Assembly: GCA_947624775.1 (NCBI GenBank)
Contig: CANQLT010000011.1
Coordinates: 1 to 42,196 of the forward strand
Origin: an uncultured Monoglobus sp.
GTDB taxonomy: Bacteria > Bacillota > Clostridia > Monoglobales > Monoglobaceae
Length of the DNA stretch: 42,196 nt
Reading direction: 5' to 3'
This document shows positions 23,636 through 31,934 of the stretch, piece after piece (positions within the stretch are counted from its first letter, which is position 1; each line of letters opens with the position of its first letter). The notes under the pieces are model-generated. The model was not told the origin of the DNA. It worked only from the letters and a program-made list of their open reading frames with translations, and ran no database searches. The position numbers and the translations under genes are program-made.

Positions 23636-24077
23636 AAAATAGATTTCTTTCGATTATCTCGGCGCAATCGCGGATATACTCGGCGCAGGGGCGCTTTTTG
23701 TAATATTCCGCGGTGCGTGCCTCGGGGCTCGGCCCGTTGTCTTTCGGCAGGGCGCTGCCCAGAAGCTCGCGGCAGATCAGCGAGCCGTTTTTTTCTTTAA
23801 ACTCACCAGCCATTTTTTGGACCGCCGCGTATACTTCGCCGCGGGTCTTTACGTCTCCGATCTCGCCTTTGCCGAGCTTCAGCCCCGCGACCATCGCCAT
23901 GGCCGACACCGCGCCGCAGGTCAGGCGCAGGCGGCTCATGCCTCCGCCCAAACCCTCCGAGAATTTCATCGCTGTTTTCTCGTCTATCCCGAAACGGTCG
24001 GCGAACGCGCAGACCACCGCCTGGGCGCAGTTCATTCCGCTTAAAAATAATTCCTTCGCTCTGTCGGGCGCGCTCAT
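23634..24077 (-). CDS. C_GCAxxG_C_C family protein
   Basis: A 147-residue protein with the family's cysteine pattern: GMNCAQAVVCAFADRFG (C-x-x-x-V variant of GCAxxG at about 15-31), LTCGAVSAM and C-terminal RPCAEYIRDCAEIIE. The glycine-rich GLGGGMSRLRLTCGAVS segment is also typical. Members are thought to be small redox or electron-transfer-associated proteins; the role is not established. I start at the ATG at 24077 because AGGAG is seven bases upstream; the alternative ATG at 24083 makes an ATGA overlap with the preceding stop but is only one base from the same site. Either way it is co-transcribed with the serine hydrolase upstream. Confidence 0.88.
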   Translation of the reverse strand: MSAPDRAKELFLSGMNCAQAVVCAFADRFGIDEKTAMKFSEGLGGGMSRLRLTCGAVSAMAMVAGLKLGKGEIGDVKTRGEVYAAVQKMAGEFKEKNGSLICRELLGSALPKDNGPSPEARTAEYYKKRPCAEYIRDCAEIIERNLF

Positions 24078-24079
24078 GG

Positions 24080-25192
24080 TCATTCTCCTTTCGGCTCTTC
24101 GCCGTTAAAATAATCATACGTCATTCTTGACACGGTTTGTATCGTTTCTACTCCGCTCGCCACGTCTCCGTTTCCTATCACGCATATAATATAGACGCAG
24201 GCGGGCGAGTAGACAATCGCCGCGTCTCCCTCGACTTTATTGTTCTCTCCGGTTTTGTTGGCGACCACAGTCCCCTCGGGCAGTGATTCGGGGATCTTCC
24301 AAGTCCGCGTCTGGTGCAGCAGCAGGTTCAGCATCTCCTCGCTGGCCTCTTCCGAAACCAGCTCCCTGTCATATATCTTTTCAAGCAACAGTCCGCAGTC
24401 CATGGGCGAGGTCAGATTTGCCGCCAAATAGATGGCGTGGTCTCCGCTCTCGTCGATCAGCTCCGACATGTGCTGCGTGTTGTTAAAGCCCAGGGACTTG
24501 ATTATCTTATCGTCCCTTTCAAATCCATCCGCCGTGCTGCCGCCGCCGAGGATTTCTGTCAGCCGGTTAAATGCGTCGTTGCTGCTTTCGGTTATCATCT
24601 GCTCAAGGTTTTCCGTTATCTCGTCAGTCTTTGTAAGGGAGCCGTCGTTTATCGCCGTATAAATCGCGTTCATGCAGAACAGCTTTATCAGGCTGGCGCT
24701 TGAATACGGGCGCTCGCCTATTGATAAATATTCGTTGGTGTCCGTCCGCTTTACGAAAACGCCCCATTCGCCCGCGCGCCCCGACAAGTATTCGACTATC
24801 TCGGATCTCAGATCGTCAAGGCCCTCTCTTGAGGGCGGGTCGCTTGTCCAGCCGCTTTCAATATATGCCGCCTCTTCGGTTTTCTTTATGTATTCTCCGT
24901 GTCCCTCCGAATTGTATAGCAGGACCACGGGCTCGGGGAACCAGCCGTCGCTTAAATAAAGATCGGCGTCGCTTTGATAGACGCATGAAACCATACCGTC
25001 GGCGCGGTATATATTGACGACGGGCGCGTCATACCAGCCGTCGCTTAGGTATGCGTTTATGTCCCTTGCGGGCACCTCGAGGCTTTCGCCCGGGCGGTAT
25101 ACCGTCGCGATCCTAAAGTATTCTTGTGCGAAAGTGACCGCCGTTATCAGCAGCGGCGCGATTATCAAACAAACAACTATTTTTTTCTTCAC
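24080..25192 (-). CDS. Class A beta-lactamase-like serine hydrolase with N-terminal YxSGW repeats
   Basis: A 370-residue exported protein. Residues 1-23 form a signal peptide or anchor. Three repeats spaced by 31 residues follow: YLSDGW at 48 and 79 and YIESGW at 110, the first two continuing into PVV-x-x-Y. From about 125 the protein has the class A beta-lactamase fold: S167-x-x-K170 (SASLIK), an SSN triplet (203-205) in place of SDN, and NKTGE. This fold is used by true beta-lactamases and by wall-acting relatives; the SSN variant and surface repeats do not prove antibiotic hydrolysis. The GTG at 25192 is preferred since GGAG is seven bases upstream, while the TTG at 25198 touches that site. 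First of a two-gene minus-strand operon with a strong promoter. Confidence 0.87.
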   Translation of the reverse strand: MKKKIVVCLIIAPLLITAVTFAQEYFRIATVYRPGESLEVPARDINAYLSDGWYDAPVVNIYRADGMVSCVYQSDADLYLSDGWFPEPVVLLYNSEGHGEYIKKTEEAAYIESGWTSDPPSREGLDDLRSEIVEYLSGRAGEWGVFVKRTDTNEYLSIGERPYSSASLIKLFCMNAIYTAINDGSLTKTDEITENLEQMITESSNDAFNRLTEILGGGSTADGFERDDKIIKSLGFNNTQHMSELIDESGDHAIYLAANLTSPMDCGLLLEKIYDRELVSEEASEEMLNLLLHQTRTWKIPESLPEGTVVANKTGENNKVEGDAAIVYSPACVYIICVIGNGDVASGVETIQTVSRMTYDYFNGEEPKGE

Positions 25193-25243
25193 TGCCAAGC
25201 TCCTTTCGGATTAATAATTTGTCGAATTTTGCAATACTTTGGT

Positions 25244-25272
25244 ATTATATCAGAAGAAAAAGATTTTTTCAA
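25244..25272 (-). promoter_or_regulatory. Promoter of the serine hydrolase operon
   Basis: On the minus strand TTGAAA (25267-25272), 17 bases, and TATAAT (25244-25249) with a TG one base before it (extended -10). Confidence 0.82.
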
Positions 25273-25353
25273 GCTTTATCATGGGCAAGTTTACCGCATA
25301 CAAAAAATAAAATTTACTTTGTTTGGCTATAACGCACAAAATCCAAAAAATGC

Positions 25354-25381
25354 TTGACAAACGGGGATAATGTGGTATAAT
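25354..25381 (+). promoter_or_regulatory. Promoter of the str cluster
   Basis: Perfect TTGACA (25354-25359) and TATAAT (25376-25381) with a 16-base spacer and an extended -10 TG. It gives rpsL its own start, separate from any rpoBC operon. Confidence 0.9.
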
Positions 25382-25390
25382 ATTAAAGTC

Positions 25391-25426
25391 GCTCATTGGG
25401 CGTAGTGCGCCCAAAAGGCGGCGAGC
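25391..25426 (+). promoter_or_regulatory. Hairpin in the rpsL leader
   Basis: TTGGGCG (25396-25402) pairs with CGCCCAA (25408-25414), and an outer GCTC/GAGC pair (25391-25394, 25423-25426) extends it. It lies just after the transcription start and before the ribosome site at 25441; a role in ribosomal-protein autoregulation is possible but unproven. Confidence 0.5.
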
Positions 25427-25453
25427 AAATCTATATGTACGGAGGTGAACATA

Positions 25454-25864
25454 TTGCCAACATTTAACCAATTAGTAAGAAGGGGCAGATCAACGGTTGA
25501 GAAAAAGTCAACGGCTCCCGCGCTGCAGAAGGGTATGAATACCATCAAGAAGCGCCCGACCGATCAGTCCTCTCCCCAGAAGAGAGGTGTTTGCACTTCG
25601 GTAAGAACCATGACGCCCAAAAAGCCGAACTCGGCGCTGCGCAAGGTTGCCAGAGTGCGTCTTACAAACGGTATCGAGGTTTCGGCATACATTCCCGGAA
25701 TCGGACACAACCTGCAGGAGCATAGCGTTGTTATGATTCGCGGCGGACGTATCAAGGACCTCCCCGGTGTGCGTTATCACATCATCCGCGGTACGCTTGA
25801 TACCTCGGGAGTTGATACCCGCAGACAGGGAAGATCAAAGTACGGCACAAAGAGACCCAAGTAA
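25454..25864 (+). CDS. rpsL: 30S ribosomal protein S12
   Basis: S12 sits at the decoding centre and is the classic site of streptomycin resistance. The 136-residue product is full length. It starts [12 protein letters not shown] from a TTG at 25454, eight bases after GGAGG (25441-25445); the in-frame GTG at 25445 lies inside the ribosome site and would add three non-conserved residues. The conserved loops [13 protein letters not shown] and [16 protein letters not shown] are present, with wild-type lysines at the positions linked to streptomycin resistance (KPNS and the K before DLPGVR). Codon choice favours ATC and other major codons compared with the ATA-rich genes around. First gene of the str cluster. 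Confidence 0.98.
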   Translation: MPTFNQLVRRGRSTVEKKSTAPALQKGMNTIKKRPTDQSSPQKRGVCTSVRTMTPKKPNSALRKVARVRLTNGIEVSAYIPGIGHNLQEHSVVMIRGGRIKDLPGVRYHIIRGTLDTSGVDTRRQGRSKYGTKRPK

Positions 25865-25964
25865 GTCTCGGCCGTGCGGAATTAAATGTGTGCACTATGT
25901 TTATATATAAAGATTTATATATGACCTATGTGCGCGACAGTGTATCAAAAGACATTGAGTACCT

Positions 25965-25983
25965 TAGCGGTGATAAGCCGCTA
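25965..25983 (+). promoter_or_regulatory. Hairpin between rpsL and rpsG
   Basis: TAGCGG (25965-25970) pairs with CCGCTA (25978-25983) just before the rpsG ribosome site. In E. coli the S12-S7 spacer carries the S7 repressor site; a similar role here is conjecture. An AT-rich near-palindrome lies at about 25902-25921. Confidence 0.4.
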
Positions 25984-26004
25984 TGAAGTAAGGAGGGGAA
26001 GAAA

Positions 26005-26475
26005 GTGCCTAGAAGAGGTCATATTGCCCGTCGAGATGTTTTGCCCGATCCTGTTTACAACAGCAAGATCGTAACAAGGCTTATCAACAACATCATGCTC
26101 GACGGAAAGAAGGGCGTAGCTCAGAGAATAGTTTATGATGCTTTTGACATCATAAAGGAAAGAACGGGAAAGAATCCCGTTGACGTTTTTGAGGACGCCA
26201 TGAACAATGTTATGCCGGTCTTAGAGGTAAAGGCTCGCCGTATCGGCGGAGCCAACTATCAGGTGCCTATCGAGGTTAGACCCGAGAGACGCCAGACACT
26301 GGGACTCAGATGGATAACACAGTTCTCAAGACAGCGCGGCGAAAGAACGATGGCCGAGAGACTCGCGAACGAGCTCATGGACGCCACAAACAGCACAGGC
26401 GGCGCGTACAAGAGAAAAGAAGACACTCACAGAATGGCAGAGGCGAACAAAGCCTTCGCAAGCTTCAGATGGTAA
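26005..26475 (+). CDS. rpsG: 30S ribosomal protein S7
   Basis: S7 nucleates assembly of the 30S head and lines the E site. The 156-residue product has the family opening [38 protein letters not shown] and [13 protein letters not shown], then the C-terminal helix ending NKAFASFRW. It begins with GTG after AAGGAGGGG. The spacer from rpsL is 140 bases and contains a hairpin. The spacer to fusA is unusually long, 246 bases. Confidence 0.98.
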   Translation: MPRRGHIARRDVLPDPVYNSKIVTRLINNIMLDGKKGVAQRIVYDAFDIIKERTGKNPVDVFEDAMNNVMPVLEVKARRIGGANYQVPIEVRPERRQTLGLRWITQFSRQRGERTMAERLANELMDATNSTGGAYKRKEDTHRMAEANKAFASFRW

Positions 26476-26721
26476 TCTCGCTGTGAAATTTCACCCGTCT
26501 TTACCGCTTCGTCGTCCTTGCGTATCTCGATACGCGGCGGGCGGCCTAGCAGGAAAATCCGGGCAAAATTTCTTCGCGAAAGCTGAGTGTTACAAACTTA
26601 TACTTCAAGATCAGACATTATGGAATTTGACAACGTAATGTTTTTGCGAATGACCTGCGAATGGCGTTCCTATTCGCTATTCACTAATCGCTAATCACTA
26701 CGTTGTTGGAAGGAGTTTTTT
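26476..26721. other. 246-base rpsG-fusA spacer
   Basis: This spacer holds a small hairpin (GCGTAT with ATACGC near 26534-26549), a TTGACA-like hexamer at 26627 without a matching -10, and the heptad repeat at 26670-26704. I see no open reading frame. The spacer is much longer than usual for this gene pair and appears to have received inserted sequence. Confidence 0.6.
26670..26704. repeat. Heptad array upstream of fusA
   Basis: Five perfect-phase heptamers CTATTCG, CTATTCA, CTAATCG, CTAATCA, CTACGTT. The last three are identical to those of the elements at 23044 and 23154. It ends just nine bases before the fusA ribosome site GGAAGGAG. Confidence 0.92.
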
Positions 26722-28803
26722 ATGGGTAGAGCGTTTTCATTAGAGAAAACCAGAAATATAGGCATCATGGCTCATATAGATGCCGGTAAGACGACAACCA
26801 CCGAGCGTATTCTGTTCTACACGGGCCGCGTTCACAAAATCGGCGAGGTGCACGAAGGCGCCGCCACGATGGACTGGATGGAGCAGGAGCAGGAGCGTGG
26901 TATCACGATTACATCTGCCGCTACCACGGCGCAGTGGAAGAACCACAGAATCAACATTATCGACACACCCGGACACGTTGACTTCACCGTTGAGGTTGAG
27001 CGTTCGCTCCGCGTGCTGGACGGCAGTGTGACGGTTCTCTGCGCGAAGGGCGGCGTTGAGCCGCAGTCTGAGACCGTTTGGCGTCAGGCTGACAAGTATC
27101 AGGTACCCAGAATGGTTTACGTCAACAAGATGGACATCATGGGCGCCGATTTTTACAACGTTGTTGACATGATGAAGGAGCGCTTAAAGTGCAACGCGGT
27201 CCCGATCCAGCTTCCGATAGGAGCCGAGGACGAGTTCAAGGGTCTCATCGACCTGATCCAGATGAAGGCGTATGTTTATTACGACGAGCTTGGACAGGAC
27301 GAGCGTGTTGAGGAGATCCCCGCGGACATGGCCGACAAGGCCGCCGAGTACAGAGAGGCGCTGCTTGAGTCTGTCGCCGAGACCGACGAGGTGCTCATGG
27401 ACAAGTACCTTGAGGAAGGCGAGCTTACCGAGCAGGAGATCAAAACGGCGATCCGCAAGGCGACGATAGCCAACGAGATGGTTCCCGTGCTGTGCGGCTC
27501 ATCCTACAGAAACAAGGGCGTTCAGAACATGCTCGACGCGGTCATCGACTTTATGCCGTCGCCGCTGGACGTTCCGCCGATCACCGGTACGGTTCCCAGA
27601 ACCGACGAGGAGACGGTGCGCCACGCGTCCGACGAGGAGCCTTTTTCGGCTCTGGCGTTCAAGATCATGACCGACCCGTTTGTTGGTAAGCTGTGCTTCT
27701 TCAGAGTATACTCCGGAACCTTAAAGAGCGGTTCGCATGTGTATAACTCGGTTAAGGACAACAAAGAGAGAGTTGGACGCATCCTTCAGATGCACTCCAA
27801 CCATAGAGAAGATATCGAGATGGTATATTCCGGCGATATCGCTGCGGCGGTAGGTCTTAAAAACACCACCACGGGCGACACCCTCTGCGACGAGGATCAT
27901 CCGGTAATACTTGAGTCAATGGAATTCCCCGAGCCCGTTATCCGCGTCGCAATCGAGCCCAAGACCAAAGCCGGTCAGGAAAAGATGGGCATTGCGCTCG
28001 CAAAGCTGGCCGAGGAGGACCCCACATTCAGGACATACACAGACGACGAAACGGGTCAGACGATCATCGCCGGTATGGGAGAGCTTCACCTTGAGATCAT
28101 AGTTGACAGACTGCTCCGCGAGTTCAGAGTTGAGGCCAACGTCGGCAATCCGCAGGTATCCTACCGCGAGACCATCAGAAAGCCCGTTCACGTTGACCAC
28201 AAGTACGCTCGTCAGTCGGGCGGTAAAGGACAGTACGGACACGTTGTTATGGACATCGAGCCCCTTGAGCCCGGCGAAGGCTATATATTCGAGAACAAAA
28301 TCGTCGGCGGAGCGATACCCAAGGAGTATATTCCCGCTGTTGACGCGGGTATCCAGGGCGCTATGCAGACAGGCGTTCTCGCCGGTTATCCGGTTGTTGA
28401 CGTAAAGTGCACGCTGGTAGACGGTTCATACCACGAGGTAGACTCGTCCGAGATGGCGTTTAAGATCGCCGGCTCGATGGCGTTCAAGGACGGCTGCAAG
28501 AGAGGCAGCTCGGTTATTCTTGAGCCTATCATGAAGGTCGTTGTCACCGTTCCCGAGGAGTACATGGGCGACGTTATGGGTGACCTTAACGCCCGCCGCG
28601 GACAGATCCAGGGTATGGAGGCGAGAAACGGCGCTCAGGAGATATCGGCCAACGTGCCGCTTTCCGAAATGTTCGGATACGCCACAGACCTGCGCTCGAG
28701 AACTCAGGGCCGCGGTCAGTATTCTATGGAGCCCAGCCACTTCGAGGAGCTGCCCAAGAGCATCGCCGAGAAGATTATCAAGGAAAGGGCTCAAAACGAC
28801 TAA
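26722..28803 (+). CDS. fusA: Elongation factor G
   Basis: EF-G is the GTPase that drives translocation and, with RRF, ribosome recycling. The 693-residue protein is full length. Its G domain has the P loop [15 protein letters not shown], the switch II region DTPGHVDFT, and NKMD. Domain II includes [12 protein letters not shown]. Domain IV loop and C-terminal signatures HYARQSGG-type ([17 protein letters not shown]) and [20 protein letters not shown] are present. GGAAGGAG precedes the ATG. It follows the repeat-containing spacer and precedes tuf by 173 bases with a new promoter. Codon use is that of a highly expressed gene. Confidence 0.98.
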   Translation: MGRAFSLEKTRNIGIMAHIDAGKTTTTERILFYTGRVHKIGEVHEGAATMDWMEQEQERGITITSAATTAQWKNHRINIIDTPGHVDFTVEVERSLRVLDGSVTVLCAKGGVEPQSETVWRQADKYQVPRMVYVNKMDIMGADFYNVVDMMKERLKCNAVPIQLPIGAEDEFKGLIDLIQMKAYVYYDELGQDERVEEIPADMADKAAEYREALLESVAETDEVLMDKYLEEGELTEQEIKTAIRKATIANEMVPVLCGSSYRNKGVQNMLDAVIDFMPSPLDVPPITGTVPRTDEETVRHASDEEPFSALAFKIMTDPFVGKLCFFRVYSGTLKSGSHVYNSVKDNKERVGRILQMHSNHREDIEMVYSGDIAAAVGLKNTTTGDTLCDEDHPVILESMEFPEPVIRVAIEPKTKAGQEKMGIALAKLAEEDPTFRTYTDDETGQTIIAGMGELHLEIIVDRLLREFRVEANVGNPQVSYRETIRKPVHVDHKYARQSGGKGQYGHVVMDIEPLEPGEGYIFENKIVGGAIPKEYIPAVDAGIQGAMQTGVLAGYPVVDVKCTLVDGSYHEVDSSEMAFKIAGSMAFKDGCKRGSSVILEPIMKVVVTVPEEYMGDVMGDLNARRGQIQGMEARNGAQEISANVPLSEMFGYATDLRSRTQGRGQYSMEPSHFEELPKSIAEKIIKERAQND

Positions 28804-28872
28804 TTCTAACGAAATTTAGTCGGAAATTTATCAATTTTGTGCAAATATTTTAAAATTTTTCTTAAAAAAGAC

Positions 28873-28901
28873 TTGAATTTTTTCGGGTTTAATAGTACAA
28901 T
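28873..28901 (+). promoter_or_regulatory. Promoter of tuf
   Basis: TTGAAT (28873-28878) and TACAAT (28896-28901) with a 17-base spacer lie in the AT-rich fusA-tuf spacer, so tuf can be expressed apart from the cluster. Confidence 0.7.
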
Positions 28902-28976
28902 GAGAATTGATTTTGATATTGCATAAATAAATTTTGATTAAAAATAATTATAATAAATTAAGGAGGTCATTGGAAA

Positions 28977-30179
28977 ATGGCAAAGCAAAAATACGAAAGA
29001 AGTAAGCCCCATGTTAACATAGGCACTATCGGCCATGTTGACCATGGTAAGACCACTCTTACAGCCGCTATCACAAAGGTTCTGGCTATGGAGGGTAAGG
29101 CTCAGTACGAGGCTTATGACATGATCGATAAGGCTCCCGAGGAGAGAGAAAGAGGTATCACAATCTCCACAGCTCACGTTGAGTATGAGACAGAGAACCG
29201 TCACTACGCTCACGTTGACTGCCCCGGACACGCCGACTACGTTAAGAACATGATCACGGGAGCCGCTCAGATGGACGGCGCTATCCTGGTTGTATCGGCC
29301 GCCGACGGCCCGATGCCTCAGACAAGAGAGCACATCCTGCTTTCGCGTCAGGTTGGCGTTCCCTATATCATCGTGTTCATGAACAAGGTTGACCAGGTTG
29401 ACGACGAAGAGCTGCTCGAGCTGGTTGAGATGGAGATCAGAGAGCTGCTGACAGAGTATGAGTTCCCGGGCGACGATATCCCGATCATCAAGGGTTCGGC
29501 TCTGCAGGTTCTGGAGTGCGACTCGACAGACCCCAACGATCCTCAGTACGCTTGCATCCACGAGCTTATGGACGCTGTTGACAGTTACATTCCCACACCC
29601 GACAGACAGAGCGATCTGCCCTTCCTTATGCCTATCGAGGATATCTTCTCGATCACAGGCCGCGGCACAGTTGCCACGGGCCGTGTAGAGAGAGGTACCA
29701 TCAAGACAGGCGACGAGGTTGAGATCGTTGGTCTGGCCGACGAGATCCGCAAGGTTGTTGTTACGGGTCTTGAGATGTTCAGAAAGACTCTGGACTACGC
29801 CGAGGCCGGTGAGAACGTTGGCGCTCTGCTCCGCGGCGTTGCCCGCACAGAGATCGAAAGAGGACAGGTTCTGGCTAAGCCCGGTTCGATCACGCCCCAC
29901 ACTCAGTTCAAGGGCGAGGTTTACGTTCTGACAAAGGACGAGGGCGGACGTCACACACCGTTCTTCACGAACTACAGACCTCAGTTCTATTTCAGAACAA
30001 CCGACGTTACGGGCGTTGTTAATCTGCCCGAGGGCACAGAGATGTGCATGCCCGGCGACAACGTTACAATGACGGTTGAGCTGACAACGACCATCGCTAT
30101 CGAGAACGGACTGCGCTTCGCTATCCGCGAGGGCGGCAGAACCGTTGGCTCGGGCGTTGTAACCGAGATCATTAAATAA
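28977..30179 (+). CDS. tuf: Elongation factor Tu
   Basis: EF-Tu delivers aminoacyl-tRNA to the ribosome as a GTP complex. The 400-residue protein is full length: P loop [10 protein letters not shown] (17-26), switch [13 protein letters not shown], switch [24 protein letters not shown] (shortened here to DCPGHADY), NKVD, and SAL. Domains II and III contain [13 protein letters not shown] and [17 protein letters not shown] precedes the ATG. Codon use is strongly biased to ATC, GTT and CGC, unlike the ATA-rich average gene here. A copy of its final codons and downstream bases is repeated 66 bases later. A strong terminator follows. Confidence 0.99.
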   Translation: MAKQKYERSKPHVNIGTIGHVDHGKTTLTAAITKVLAMEGKAQYEAYDMIDKAPEERERGITISTAHVEYETENRHYAHVDCPGHADYVKNMITGAAQMDGAILVVSAADGPMPQTREHILLSRQVGVPYIIVFMNKVDQVDDEELLELVEMEIRELLTEYEFPGDDIPIIKGSALQVLECDSTDPNDPQYACIHELMDAVDSYIPTPDRQSDLPFLMPIEDIFSITGRGTVATGRVERGTIKTGDEVEIVGLADEIRKVVVTGLEMFRKTLDYAEAGENVGALLRGVARTEIERGQVLAKPGSITPHTQFKGEVYVLTKDEGGRHTPFFTNYRPQFYFRTTDVTGVVNLPEGTEMCMPGDNVTMTVELTTTIAIENGLRFAIREGGRTVGSGVVTEIIK

Positions 30180-30264
30180 TCAATTTTGATAAAAATCTCA
30201 AACAACGTTGCGATGCCTGCAAGTATGTAGTAGATCATCAAATAATCAATTTTGATCAAAAAGA
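30167..30264. repeat. Short direct repeat of the tuf 3' end
   Basis: 30167-30190 and 30233-30256 are the same 24 bases with one mismatch, including the codons for Ile-Lys-stop of tuf and the following CAATTTTGAT. The single change is ATT to ATC, synonymous in the tuf frame. The second copy is not part of any gene. Confidence 0.85.
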
Positions 30265-30292
30265 TCCCCCGGAATCCCCCGGGGGATTTTTG
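30264..30292 (+). terminator. Intrinsic terminator of the str cluster
   Basis: ATCCCCCGG (30264-30272) pairs with CCGGGGGAT (30279-30287) over a six-base loop and is followed by five Ts. Confidence 0.93.
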
Positions 30293-30310
30293 TGTGCGGA
30301 AATTTTGCTC

Positions 30311-30339
30311 TTGCTATGGACAGGCGGTTGTGTTATAAT
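30311..30339 (+). promoter_or_regulatory. Promoter of the DNRLRE-ppx-recQ-mtaB-nadE run
   Basis: TTGCTA (30311-30316) and a perfect TATAAT (30334-30339) with a 17-base spacer, about 40 bases before the first start codon. Confidence 0.75.
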
Positions 30340-30376
30340 CATAATAACAAAGTATGCGTGAAAGGCGGTGCGGTAT

Positions 30377-31918
30377 ATGGAAGTCGGATTATTCCAAAAA
30401 ATAATCGGCAGTATATTGGCGCTGCTTTTGGTTCTGGGCACCGTTCCGGTGGGGCTGCTGTATTTTGCCACTCCGGTCATAGCCGAGGACAGCGTGATAC
30501 GCCTTTCGCCCATCGACGAGACATTTGTGTACAGCGGCGCAAAAAACAAGAGCCGCGAGAGGCTCGACGGCGAGAATCTGATAGTGGGCAATTACTGGAA
30601 CACATATTTGAAATTCGATCTGACATCTCTGGGCAACCTCAAGCGCGCGGATATGCGCAGCGCCAAGCTGCGTCTTGCGGTGGTCGATACCGGAGCGGTT
30701 TCAGGCGGCGCCGACGATTGCACCTTCAACGTCAGCTATATTGACAACGACAACTGGAACGAGGGCATGACATGGGACGGCAGACCCATGGGCGAGGAGC
30801 AGTATCTCTGCACCGCGGGCGGCGCGGGCAGAGACAGTATTCTTGAGATCGACCTTTCGGAGTTCATCGCGGAGACCGCGGGATTTGAGGACAAGGTGAT
30901 AACCTTGAAGTTCAGCCCGAGCCTCAGCAACAGCGCCCCGGTGCGGCTGGGCTCCACTGCGAGCTCCGACCCGTCGTACCGTCCCTATCTCAAGGTGACG
31001 GTGGGGGACGCCGCGGATAACGACCCGCGTGACCTCAAAAAATCGTATTTGATGGAAAACGGCTACGTTTCCGCGGCGGAGCCCGGCAGACGGGCGGACA
31101 AGCTGACCGAGGCGAACGGAGGCCTGATGTCGATTGACAACGGCTCGACGGCTTATCTCAAGTTCGGGCTTGATCTTGAAAATATCAGGGGCGCGGTGAC
31201 TGGAGCGGAAATTATTCTGCGCCCTGAGAACGGGACCGCCAACACCGTGCTCAACGTTTATAGCCTTGAAAACGACGATTGGAACTGCGCGGACCTCACC
31301 TTTGATTCACGGCCCGAGGGCGAAATGACAGAGGTGCGCTCGTTTGACGGAATTGACACGGGCGGCGGGATCAGAATAGACGTCACCGACTTGGTTTATG
31401 AGGCGGTCAGCGCGGGAAAGTCGGTCATGAGCTTTATTATCGACGGCACCGCCACTCCTTCCGAGTCGACCGACAGTCTCAAACTGCGCTCGTCCTATTC
31501 GGACGCGGGCGCGCCCGAACTGAAAATAGCCTGCACCGACGAGCCGAATACCGTCGCTCTGCGCGAGGCGCTTGTGAACCTTAAAGGCATGAACGAGTCG
31601 TTTGATAATGTGACGACCGATCTGCCCTCGCAATACACGGCCTCAAACGGCCGACGCGTGGCGATAAGGTGGAGCATCAACGAGAACTTTTCACTTGAAA
31701 ACCTGCTCACGCTGCACAGGCGGATAATAACAGGCTCCGGCCGATTGAATCCGCCAACGGTATTTGAGGGCGCGCGTCAGGTCCAGGCAAAGGCGGAACT
31801 GAGCTGCGGCGGAGAGACGATGACAAGATTCGTGCTGATGACGGTTCGGCCAGACATAGGCGCGCCGGGCAGACTGCGTCCGCTCTACGACGCTCTGTGG
31901 GAAAACCAAGATATATAA
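30377..31918 (+). CDS. Secreted surface protein with two DNRLRE-type beta-sandwich domains
   Basis: A 513-residue exported protein. Residues about 1-36 are a long signal peptide or anchor (hydrophobic 8-30, then PVIAED). Two DNRLRE (CBM96-like) domains follow, about 37-210 and 225-390. Each has the pattern YLKFDLTSL or YLKFGLDLE, AKLRL or AEIILR, and NDNWNEGMTWDGRP or NDDWNCADLTFDSRP. The last 110 residues resemble an atrophied Ig-like domain (SNGRRVAIRWSINE). These domains are found on surface and polysaccharide-associated proteins, so the protein may bind wall or external glycans; no catalytic motif is present. The ATG at 30377 follows AAAGGCGG; an in-frame GTG at 30368 overlaps that site. 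First in its operon, 16 bases before ppx. Confidence 0.85.
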   Translation: MEVGLFQKIIGSILALLLVLGTVPVGLLYFATPVIAEDSVIRLSPIDETFVYSGAKNKSRERLDGENLIVGNYWNTYLKFDLTSLGNLKRADMRSAKLRLAVVDTGAVSGGADDCTFNVSYIDNDNWNEGMTWDGRPMGEEQYLCTAGGAGRDSILEIDLSEFIAETAGFEDKVITLKFSPSLSNSAPVRLGSTASSDPSYRPYLKVTVGDAADNDPRDLKKSYLMENGYVSAAEPGRRADKLTEANGGLMSIDNGSTAYLKFGLDLENIRGAVTGAEIILRPENGTANTVLNVYSLENDDWNCADLTFDSRPEGEMTEVRSFDGIDTGGGIRIDVTDLVYEAVSAGKSVMSFIIDGTATPSESTDSLKLRSSYSDAGAPELKIACTDEPNTVALREALVNLKGMNESFDNVTTDLPSQYTASNGRRVAIRWSINENFSLENLLTLHRRIITGSGRLNPPTVFEGARQVQAKAELSCGGETMTRFVLMTVRPDIGAPGRLRPLYDALWENQDI

Positions 31919-31934
31919 AACGGAGGTTGATATA

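Noticed and set aside
24080-25192. Antibiotic-resistance beta-lactamase
   Set aside because: SDN is replaced by SSN and the protein has surface-type N-terminal repeats; resistance cannot be claimed from sequence.
26627-26655. Promoter for fusA from TTGACA at 26627
   Set aside because: No acceptable -10 lies 15-19 bases downstream.
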